A stretch of DNA of 32,917 nucleotides from NCBI GenBank assembly GCA_947474995.1, contig CANJNJ010000051.1, positions 1-32,917 of the forward strand, read 5' to 3'. The translations under genes and the position numbers were made by a program. The stretch's first letter is position 1. The number at the start of each line of letters is the position of its first letter. The notes under the pieces were generated by a model. That model did no database searches. It was not told the DNA's origin and worked only from the letters and a program-made list of their open reading frames with translations. Positions 18,145-26,728 of this stretch are shown piece after piece. Source of the DNA: Opitutaceae bacterium. GTDB lineage: Bacteria > Verrucomicrobiota > Verrucomicrobiia > Opitutales > Opitutaceae.

Positions 18145-18369
18145 ATGAAAATGCGATTCCGATTTATACCCCTGCTCCCAACCCTGGGCTGTTTGCTGGC
18201 TCTGGGTTCGCCGGCCGCCAACGGACAAGGTCAACCCGCCGCGCCCGCCGGCCTTTTTACCCAGGCCCAAGCCGATCGGGGCAAAGCGGTCTACGCCCAG
18301 TTCTGCGCGGCCTGCCACGGCGAGTCCCTGGGCGGCGCGGCGTTAGGAAAGACGCGGGCTAGAGCCTAG
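18145..18369 (+). pseudogene. Truncated c-type cytochrome remnant
   Basis: The frame encodes 74 residues: a good signal peptide (MKMRFRFIPLLPTLGCLLAL, ending near NGQ), a typical cytochrome c first helix (QADRGKAVYAQF), and the heme motif C-A-A-C-H followed by GESLGG. It then runs into an unrelated tail (ALGKTRARA) and a stop. A normal class I cytochrome c needs about 60 more residues, including a methionine ligand, so this is very probably a broken gene. Its stop shares the palindromic CTAG with the stop of the convergent toxin gene, so the toxin-antitoxin cassette seems to have replaced the rest. In its intact form it may have served the dehydrogenases upstream. A functional mini-cytochrome is unlikely but not excluded. 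Confidence 0.7.
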
Positions 18370-18686
18370 CGCAGGTAGGCGTCGAGACATTCATCGAGCA
18401 TCGCAAGATGCTCGGGCGAAAGATTACCCAGCACTCCGCGCAGTCGTCCTTTTCTAACCTGGCGGATTCCGGGAATGACCGCGTAGGTCACCTTCCCCGA
18501 AAAATTACCGACCTCAAGGCGCAGCGGCCGGATTTCCGGAGCGATGCTCGAGGTTGGGACGACGACCACGGTATTGAGCACCTCGTTGTGCGCCCTGCCC
18601 GAAACGATGATGCCCGGCCGCATTTTGCCCATTTCGGGCGGATTCGTGTCACTCAAGTCCACCCAAACGACCGTGCCGCGTTTCAT
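18366..18686 (-). CDS. MazF/PemK-type toxin (endoribonuclease)
   Basis: This 106-residue protein has the length and pattern of the MazF/PemK/ChpK toxins, which cut mRNA at short sequences. The N-terminal MKRGTVVWVDLSDTNPPEMGKMRPGIIVSG carries the family's G-x-V-W-x-V-D-L, K-x-RP and V-S motifs, followed by VVVVPTSS, where the conserved threonine/serine active-site region lies. The arginine of K-x-RP is present. Its ATG overlaps the antitoxin stop as ATGA, so translation is likely coupled. It ends on the same CTAG as the truncated cytochrome gene on the other strand. Family call is firm; cleavage specificity is unknown. Confidence 0.87.
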   Translation of the reverse strand: MKRGTVVWVDLSDTNPPEMGKMRPGIIVSGRAHNEVLNTVVVVPTSSIAPEIRPLRLEVGNFSGKVTYAVIPGIRQVRKGRLRGVLGNLSPEHLAMLDECLDAYLR

Positions 18687-18928
18687 GGCTTTCGCGGTTC
18701 GACGTCATCCACCAGCGGGGCCGACTCCCACACCTCCATCGCAGCCCGCTCGTCGGGATTCTCCTGCAAAAATTTCTGATAGGTGCTGGCTGCTTCGTGA
18801 TGCTTTCGGGCCAAGTGCTCTTTTTCGATCAAACCGCGGACATAGCCGGAAATACTTTCGTCCTTCGGCTTCAAATTTGTCACCTTTTTGACCAACTCAG
18901 CCTCTAGCTTTATGGTAGTCGCTGGCAT
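18683..18928 (-). CDS. Antitoxin of the MazF/PemK-type pair, ribbon-helix-helix-like
   Basis: This 81-residue protein lies directly upstream of the toxin with a 4-base ATGA overlap. The N-terminal ATTIKLEAELVKKVTNL followed by SISGYVRGLIEKE fits a ribbon-helix-helix DNA-binding fold (a strand, then two helices). The acidic C-terminus (ENPDERAAMEVWESAPLVDDVEP) is the part expected to wrap and block the toxin. Like other antitoxins, it probably represses its own promoter through the palindrome over its start codon. The call rests mainly on gene order and fold pattern, because antitoxin sequences diverge fast. Confidence 0.75.
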   Translation of the reverse strand: MPATTIKLEAELVKKVTNLKPKDESISGYVRGLIEKEHLARKHHEAASTYQKFLQENPDERAAMEVWESAPLVDDVEPRKP

Positions 18929-18953
18929 ACCATATAAGTAGTCTCTTGGTATG
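18926..18953 (-). promoter_or_regulatory. Candidate autoregulatory operator of the toxin-antitoxin operon
   Basis: A perfect inverted repeat, CATACCA and TGGTATG separated by 14 AT-rich bases, covers the antitoxin start codon. A TTATAT/TATATG stretch between the arms could be a -10 box, giving a very short or leaderless mRNA. Ribbon-helix-helix antitoxins commonly bind such sites. The location and symmetry are seen; the function is inferred. Confidence 0.5.
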
Positions 18954-19012
18954 AAGCGTCAAGCCAGCGGAACGAAGGGTATTGGCACAGATTGAGATGA
19001 ACCCCTCCCATC

Positions 19013-19106
19013 CGGTGTCACGCGGAGCCGCGGAGGACGCGGCGTGAACAAAAATCAATGCATCGCCGGGTTTTCTCCGCGGTCTTCGCGGCTCCGCGTG
19101 ACACCG
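19013..19106. repeat. Intergenic inverted-repeat element with perfect 20-bp arms
   Basis: The arms CGGTGTCACGCGGAGCCGCG and its exact reverse complement enclose 54 bp. The inner part continues the symmetry loosely, with GAGGACGCGGCG facing CTCCGCGGTCTTC. The TCACGCGGAG...CTCCGCGTGA type is a common bacterial repeat motif in GC-rich intergenic DNA. It has no open reading frame of its own. Confidence 0.75.
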
Positions 19107-19143
19107 TACGACTGGGACCCGAACCTTTTTCCAAGAGAACAAT

Positions 19144-19183
19144 CCGAGGTCACAGCCGAGATCGATCCCATCCGTGACCTCGG
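19144..19183 (-). terminator. Possible terminator hairpin downstream of btuB
   Basis: Perfect 10-bp arms CCGAGGTCAC and GTGACCTCGG around a 20-nt loop lie about 60 bases past the btuB stop. No clear U-run follows in the btuB direction, so it may equally be another repeat element. Confidence 0.35.
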
Positions 19184-19246
19184 TGGCTGGGTTCCGTCTC
19201 CTCTGTGACTCATGCCTTGATTTGATTCAGGGGTGAATTTTTCGGG

Positions 19247-21118
19247 TTAAAATTTCCATTCCGCGCCGGCGAATACTCCAAGACCCAGCGCCGGGTAGCC
19301 GTTCACGGGCTCGTATTTTTCATCGAGCAGATTTTCGAGGCGCACCTTGAGCGTCAGCCGCGGCGTGGCGCGCCAGGCTCCATAAAGCCGGACGACCGAG
19401 TAGTCCCTGGCATCAATTTGGGCGAAGGTCTTGGCGTCGACGTCGCGCCGGTGCACCACCCACGCGACACCGGCCCCCGCGCTCAGGCCGTGGGCGAAAT
19501 CGCGCGATCCGTCCAGATTGCCCATCTGTCGCGGACGCCGCAGCAGACGCGCGTGGGTCGTCAGGTTTTCGGCTTCGAGGTACGTGTAACTGAGTCGCGC
19601 CGCAATCGCCTTGGGCAGCGCCACCTGCAGCGACAGCTCCGTGCCCCGGGTTCGAGCATGCTGGATGTTTTCCACGCTGCGAAAATTCCGCGTGCTCGCG
19701 ATCAGATCGGTGAAATCGGTGTCGAACCACGTCGCGCTCAACGAGCCGCGTTGCGCCGGCAGATAATAGTCCGCCCCGGCGTCCCAGCCGCGGGCGGTTT
19801 CGGGACGCAGGTTCGGATTGCCGGCGTAGAACGCGCTTTGGCCGTAAAGATCCAGAAAGCTCGGCGAGCGAAACGCCGTGCCGTAGCTCGCGCGCAGCTT
19901 GAGCGACCGCTGCGCCACCAACCAAGCCGCCGTGGCCCGGCCCGTCGTGGCGCGACCAAACGTGTCGAAGTCGTCGCTGCGCAACCCGGCAGTGAGATGC
20001 ACGTCGTCGACCGGCGCAAATTCGTCCTGGGCAAAAACCGCCAGAAGCCCCTGCCGCCGGTTGATGTCGCCGAAGCCGGTGTTGCGCGTTTGATTCGCCT
20101 CCGCCGTCATCCCGGCCGTCAGGCGATGCCGCTCCGCCCCGGTGAACGTGGTCTGCGCATCGAGCACGCCGCGGCGATTTTTCACCAACGTAATCTGCGT
20201 GGCGCGGCCGACGCGGGGATTTTCCGAGACAAACCGGCGGTTCTGTCCCCCGAGCACGACATGTGCCGTCCACGCGTCGGCCAGCTTCGCGTCCACGAAC
20301 GCGGTCGCGAGCACGTTGTCCTCGCGCTCCTGATTGTCGGGATCGTTCGTGTAGCGATCCCCCGGATCGCCGTAGGCGCCATGAAACCAGCGGGCGGTGG
20401 CGCCGATCGAGACGCGCTCGCTCAGCTGGCGATCGAGCCGCAGCGTCGCGTTGGTCGAATCGAAGGAATTATTGGGGCGTTCGTTCTCCGTGTGTCCGCC
20501 CTGCAGCGAAAAATTCCAGGCGCCCGCCCCGCGTTCACCCTGCCCAGTCACCGTACCTTGCCGGGTCCCAAAGCTGCCCGCTTCCATCGCGATTTGCCCC
20601 GCCGGCGCTCCTGCGCCGCGCTGCGCCCGCAACGACACCACGCCGCCAACGGCTTCGCCACCGTAGAGCGTGCTCTGGGGACCGTGGGCGATCTCGAGAC
20701 TGTCGCAGGCGCTGACACACGCCCCGCCAAGAAAAACGGCGTAGTCGGTGTTCGGATCGTTGAGCCGCAGGCCATCCACCAGGAACAAAGTCTGATTCGA
20801 ATTCGAGCCGCGCAGGAAAAGCGAGGCGACCGCCCCATTCGCGCCCGAGGCGAAAAGCGGCGTGCCCGCCGCGGCGCCCAGCGCCGCGGCCAGTGAATTA
20901 ATCTGGCGGCGAGCCAGGTCCCCGGCCGCGAACGTGTCGACCACCGAACCGAGGGTTTGGGCATCCGCCGGCGTGCGGGTGGCCGTCGTGATGAAAGCCG
21001 GGAGTTGGGGCGGTGCCGTTTGCCCGCGAGCGACCGGCAAAAGGGCGGTCGTCCCGTGGACGAAGAGGACACCGAAAGCTCGGAGCACAAGGCGACGAGT
21101 AACGGAGGAGTGGGACAT
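19247..21118 (-). CDS. btuB: BtuB-like TonB-dependent cobalamin receptor
   Basis: This is an outer-membrane receptor of 623 residues, about the size of E. coli BtuB. The ATG chosen precedes a signal peptide (SVTRRLVLRAFGVLFVHGTT to ARGQ); a GTG 69 bases upstream adds an unlikely tail. A TonB-box-like ITTATRTP follows at about residue 43. The plug domain (to about residue 175) has FLRGSNSNQTLFLVDGLRLND and the GPQSTLYGGEAVGGVVSL signature. The barrel ends in GYPALGLGVFAGAEWKF, with a terminal aromatic residue. TonB, ExbB and ExbD power such receptors to bring B12 into the periplasm. A cobalamin riboswitch in its leader supports the call strongly. The B12-dependent methionine synthase lies divergently next door. 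Confidence 0.88.
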   Translation of the reverse strand: MSHSSVTRRLVLRAFGVLFVHGTTALLPVARGQTAPPQLPAFITTATRTPADAQTLGSVVDTFAAGDLARRQINSLAAALGAAAGTPLFASGANGAVASLFLRGSNSNQTLFLVDGLRLNDPNTDYAVFLGGACVSACDSLEIAHGPQSTLYGGEAVGGVVSLRAQRGAGAPAGQIAMEAGSFGTRQGTVTGQGERGAGAWNFSLQGGHTENERPNNSFDSTNATLRLDRQLSERVSIGATARWFHGAYGDPGDRYTNDPDNQEREDNVLATAFVDAKLADAWTAHVVLGGQNRRFVSENPRVGRATQITLVKNRRGVLDAQTTFTGAERHRLTAGMTAEANQTRNTGFGDINRRQGLLAVFAQDEFAPVDDVHLTAGLRSDDFDTFGRATTGRATAAWLVAQRSLKLRASYGTAFRSPSFLDLYGQSAFYAGNPNLRPETARGWDAGADYYLPAQRGSLSATWFDTDFTDLIASTRNFRSVENIQHARTRGTELSLQVALPKAIAARLSYTYLEAENLTTHARLLRRPRQMGNLDGSRDFAHGLSAGAGVAWVVHRRDVDAKTFAQIDARDYSVVRLYGAWRATPRLTLKVRLENLLDEKYEPVNGYPALGLGVFAGAEWKF

Positions 21119-21268
21119 GGGTGGCTGTGGTTTGACTGCGACAAGAGCAGAACCACCCGCCGGCGGCAGGGAAGGACCCACTCTCACGCTTCATTTTCTG
21201 CGATGAAGTTTTCGCGAAGGGCTCGAACCTCGGCTAAAGGCTCGGACCCGACGCGTGAGGATTTCCAG
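21119..21268 (-). promoter_or_regulatory. Expression platform region of the btuB leader
   Basis: The 150 bases between the riboswitch aptamer and the btuB ATG can form a stem from CTCACGC and GCGTGAG (21253-21259 with 21183-21189). A competing hairpin from CTTCAT and ATGAAG (21189-21208) overlaps its right arm, and such alternatives are typical of expression platforms. No good Shine-Dalgarno sequence precedes the ATG. The mode of control, transcriptional or translational, cannot be decided. Confidence 0.4.
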
Positions 21269-21301
21269 GGCAGATGTTCGGACTCCGCATGTCGCGCGCC
21301 A

Positions 21302-21402
21302 CGCGCGCGAAAGTAACATGGATCAAGTCGCCAAGGATCAAGGGCTGGCCTTCGCCCCCCTCTTCAGACCTGGAACTTGCTACCTGAAACTTCACGCGCG
21401 CG
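21302..21402. repeat. Palindromic repeat B inside the riboswitch
   Basis: This 101-bp imperfect inverted repeat has ends CGCGCGCGAAAGT and ACTTCACGCGCGCG. Each half contains shortened direct repeats (GGATCAAG twice on the left, ACCTG-AACTT twice on the right). It is related to repeat A, with which it shares GCGCGAAAGT-CATG at the left end and TGGAACTT near the right. It lies between the kissing-loop hairpin and the B12 box of the riboswitch. Confidence 0.7.
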
Positions 21403-21469
21403 GCGCTTCCTCGCCCGCGCCTTCACCTCCGACAAAAGTCGGCGATTGGCTGTGCCCGGAGCGCGCCCG

Positions 21470-21545
21470 GCGCGAAAGTTTCATGTCACGAGGAACAAGA
21501 CTCGGCCTTGCTGGCCTCCATCTTGTCACTTGGAACTTTACGCGC
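21470..21545. repeat. Palindromic repeat A inside the riboswitch
   Basis: This 76-bp imperfect inverted repeat has ends GCGCGAAAGTTTCATG and GGAACTTTACGCGC. The arms continue through GTCAC and CAAGA, and the tip is a GGCC-TTGCT-GGCC hairpin. It lies between the conserved GGTAA core of the riboswitch and the kissing-loop hairpin. It would fold as its own rod-like stem-loop in the RNA. Confidence 0.7.
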
Positions 21546-21655
21546 CGCTCGCGCAACCCGGTGCGGGTCTGTGATGCGTTACCGCAGCGAGAACTGTGGC
21601 CGGTTTTCACGGCCTTCCCTGCTGACCGGAATGGACAAGGAACGACGAACCTGCC

Positions 21656-21774
21656 GACGGCACTCCGGCCAGGTAGCCACCGCAAGCCCAAATTGGAATA
21701 TGACGCATCAACGAATTCCCATGCGTAGATATGTGACTTGCCAACGTCTCCCCCCGACCTAGCGTTGGACCAAC
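21656..21774 (+). promoter_or_regulatory. Divergent btuB/metH promoter region and metH leader hairpin
   Basis: This 119-bp stretch must hold the btuB promoter (minus strand) and the metH promoter (plus strand). No convincing -35/-10 pair could be singled out. Next to the metH start the arms CCAACG and CGTTGG (21741-21768) form a hairpin, followed at once by CCAAC before the ATG. It does not match a SAM or cobalamin riboswitch. A GGA six bases before the ATG is the only ribosome-binding-like element. Confidence 0.4.
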
Positions 21775-22836
21775 ATGGATTCCGCCGCCCAAGCCTTGCA
21801 GGCCCTGTTCGCGTCCCGCATCGTCGTCCTCGATGGCGCGATGGGGTCGATGATTCAGACCTACCAGCTAAGCGAGGCGGACTTTCGGGGTGAGCGCTTC
21901 AAGTCCCATCCGCATGATCTCCAGGGCAACAACGACCTCCTTAGCCTCACGCGTCCGGACGTCATCGAAAAAATCCACGGGGATTACTTCGCCGCTGGCG
22001 CCGACCTTGTCGAAACCAACACCTTCAGTTCCACGGCCATCGGCCAATCCGACTACCAACTCGCCGCGGCCATACGCGATATCAACCTCGCCGCGGTGAC
22101 CTGCGCTCGTCGCGCCGCCCGACGGGCCGAGGCCGCCGCTCCCGGCCGGCGCTGTTTCGTGGCCGGCGCGATCGGGCCGCTCAACCGCACCCTCTCGATG
22201 TCGCCCGACGTGAATCGCCCCGATTATCGCGCGGTGACGTGGGAGCAGGTGGTGACCGGCTACACCGAACAAATCTGCGCGCTGCTCGATGGCGGCGTCG
22301 ACGCGCTGCTCGTCGAGACGATCTTCGACACCCTGAATGCCAAGGCCGCGCTTTTTGCCATTGAGTCCGTCTTTGACGAACGCGGGGACGCGGCGCGTGT
22401 ACCAGTCATGATCAGCGTCACGATCACCGACGCCTCAGGGCGCACCCTGTCCGGCCAGACGGTCGGTGCCTTCTACACCAGCGTGGCCCATGCGAAGCCC
22501 TTTTCAGTCGGCATCAACTGCGCGCTCGGCGGTGACGCGATGCGACCCTACGTCGAGGAACTTGCCAGCATCGCCGGTTGTTACGTCACGTGCTATCCAA
22601 ACGCCGGACTGCCCAATGCCTTCGGCGGCTACGACGAGACCCCGGCCGACATGGCCAGAGTCCTGGGCGATTTCGCAGCCAACGGTTGGGTCAATCTCGT
22701 CGGTGGCTGCTGCGGCTCCACCCCAGCCCACATTGCGGCGATCGCCCAGGCCGTCAAAGGCACGGCTCCCCGCCTTCGGCCCACGACGACCCCGGCGCTG
22801 CGCCTGAGCGGGCTGGAGGCCATGGCCGTCGCGTGA
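21775..22836 (+). CDS. metH: Methionine synthase, homocysteine-binding module (MetH N-terminal part)
   Basis: This 353-residue protein equals the first domain of cobalamin-dependent methionine synthase, which binds zinc and homocysteine and takes the methyl group from methylcobalamin. It begins with [24 protein letters not shown], characteristic of MetH. The three zinc cysteines are visible, one in GINCALGG and two adjacent in [11 protein letters not shown] near the C-terminus. In E. coli this module is fused to the rest of a 1227-residue protein; here it ends in a normal stop, and the remaining modules follow 82 bases later in another frame. The two proteins should work as a complex. A stand-alone betaine- or S-methylmethionine-homocysteine methyltransferase is less likely, given the neighbour. 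Confidence 0.9.
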   Translation: MDSAAQALQALFASRIVVLDGAMGSMIQTYQLSEADFRGERFKSHPHDLQGNNDLLSLTRPDVIEKIHGDYFAAGADLVETNTFSSTAIGQSDYQLAAAIRDINLAAVTCARRAARRAEAAAPGRRCFVAGAIGPLNRTLSMSPDVNRPDYRAVTWEQVVTGYTEQICALLDGGVDALLVETIFDTLNAKAALFAIESVFDERGDAARVPVMISVTITDASGRTLSGQTVGAFYTSVAHAKPFSVGINCALGGDAMRPYVEELASIAGCYVTCYPNAGLPNAFGGYDETPADMARVLGDFAANGWVNLVGGCCGSTPAHIAAIAQAVKGTAPRLRPTTTPALRLSGLEAMAVA

Positions 22837-22918
22837 ACAAGTTTTATGTTAGCCGTCGCTGCCCGGACGACCATCGTCGCCTGACCACGACGGGCTTTTG
22901 GTCCTTCGCTTCCTAACC

Positions 22919-25657
<2,739 letters not shown>

Positions 25658-25745
25658 AATAGTCTTCCGGTGGGCTTACTGGCGCGTAGCGTTGTCTCCT
25701 CGAGGCCCGCTTGGGCGAGAGGGGTCAGCCTCCGGGGAGGCGCAA

Positions 25746-26576
25746 ATGGGTTTTACTTTGGGCACGACGACTCCAGCGTTCCGCATCCTCGGCTCGCCCA
25801 TGACCCATGCCTCGCGTAATTTTCTCGGCGCCTTGCTGGCGATGACCGCCCTCTGCGCGCCGCCCCTCCGGAGCCAGACCGTCGCCGACCTGCGCGCCAA
25901 TTATGACGCCGCGGCAGGAGGGTTTTCGAATGGCACCACTTCCGTGGGAAAAATTAGCGACACTTTCGCCAGTGGCTCATGGAATTTCTACGGTTCCAGC
26001 ACGGTCAACCCAACCGCCGGCGGCGCCAACCTGACCCTGCTCACTTACTCCACGTCGAGCAACGGGGTGCGCACCGCCAACGCCTACGCGACGATCGGTC
26101 AGTCCTTCGACCTCCCCGCCTGGTCGAACGCGAACTTGATCTCGCCGGCCGGCACCGAGGGGAGTCCCTCCGCCAACGAACTCGCGGTGCATCCCGGGGG
26201 ATCCGACCCGCAATATGCCATCGCCGCGTGGACCTCCGGCTATACCGGAACCGTCGGTCTAGCGGGCGCGTTTCGAGACCTGGGCGTCTCCGGCAATGGC
26301 GTGACTCTTGATATCTGGCGGAACGGGGTGGCTTTGTTTTCTTCCGGAGTAACCAGCGGGAGCACGCCGATCCCCTATAGCACCAACATCGCGGTGGGTC
26401 CCGCGGATGTGCTCTATTTCGTCGTGGGCTCCAACGGTGAATATAGCGGTGACCAGTCCGCTCTCTCTGCCACTGTCAGCGCCGTCCCCGAACCTTCGAC
26501 TTATGCCGCCTTTGTCGGCCTGGCTTGCCTCGCCGTTGCTGTCACGCGCCGACAGGGCGCGGCGCAGCCAACTTGA
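25746..26576 (+). CDS. Secreted PEP-CTERM sorting-domain protein
   Basis: This exported protein of 276 residues has no recognised enzymatic domain. The ATG chosen has GGGGAGG five bases upstream, the clearest ribosome binding site in the window, though that motif also sits in a small GCCTCC/GGAGGC hairpin. A second ATG 54 bases downstream would give a cleaner signal peptide (MTHASRNFLGALLAMTALCA). The body is rich in Gly, Ser, Thr and Asn, with beta-strand-like segments. The C-terminus is a classical PEP-CTERM signal: VPEPSTYAAF, a hydrophobic stretch GLACLAVAV, then TRRQ. It should be cut by an exosortase and presented at the surface or in the matrix. No exosortase is in the window. Confidence 0.8.
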   Translation: MGFTLGTTTPAFRILGSPMTHASRNFLGALLAMTALCAPPLRSQTVADLRANYDAAAGGFSNGTTSVGKISDTFASGSWNFYGSSTVNPTAGGANLTLLTYSTSSNGVRTANAYATIGQSFDLPAWSNANLISPAGTEGSPSANELAVHPGGSDPQYAIAAWTSGYTGTVGLAGAFRDLGVSGNGVTLDIWRNGVALFSSGVTSGSTPIPYSTNIAVGPADVLYFVVGSNGEYSGDQSALSATVSAVPEPSTYAAFVGLACLAVAVTRRQGAAQPT

Positions 26577-26728
26577 TTGCCGCCGCCATCGGCGAGGCGA
26601 AATACTCGGCAGAATTGCGCCAAACGTGTTGCGCCTCGGTTCTCCCGTTCCGGCGGCGCGGCAGCACCCGGAAGCACGCTTGCCCGGCGCGCCGCCCGCG
26701 CTACCATCGAGTCAAAACCAACTCGCGC

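Larger units (their letters stand above)
18929..19246. other. 318-bp gene-free stretch filled by palindromic repeats
   Basis: Between the antitoxin start and the btuB stop I see no credible gene. The stretch holds the toxin-antitoxin operator, a 94-bp inverted-repeat element and a smaller hairpin, each listed separately. The last 60 bases before the btuB stop are AT-rich and otherwise featureless. Confidence 0.6.
21269..21655 (-). ncRNA. Cobalamin (B12) riboswitch carrying two inserted repeats
   Basis: Read on the minus strand, P1 is formed by GGCAGGU at the start and AUCUGCC at the end. The core reads GGGAAGGCCGUGAAAACC followed by GCUGCGGUAA, close to the E. coli btuB pattern (GGGAA, GGUG-AA-CC, GCAGCGGUAA). 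The B12 box reads AGUCCGAACAUCUGCC, against AGCCCGAAGACCUGCC in E. coli. A helix CGCAU / AUGCG joins GGUAA to the B12 box. Between its strands is a hairpin (CCGAC-UUUU-GUCGG) preceded by GGCACAG and followed by GGUGAAGGC, resembling the kissing-loop arm. The aptamer is 387 nt instead of about 200 because of two repeats, listed separately. It lies upstream of a BtuB-like gene. Confidence 0.8.

Noticed and set aside
18897-19142. 81-codon minus-strand frame upstream of the antitoxin
   Set aside because: It runs through the 94-bp palindromic repeat (AEPRRPRR-like translation) and overlaps the antitoxin start region; no family resemblance.
21267-21300. The highly GC-rich dyads near the B12 box taken alone as a terminator
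   Set aside because: The pairing is better explained by riboswitch helices and repeat B ends; no T-run follows.
21656-21774. SAM or second cobalamin riboswitch in the metH leader
   Set aside because: The stretch holds only a simple 6-bp hairpin and lacks the conserved boxes of these riboswitch classes.
22837-22918. Frameshift joining the two metH genes
   Set aside because: The 82-bp gap contains stops in the relevant frames, and the first gene ends after a complete homocysteine module. A single-base error would not restore a fusion.
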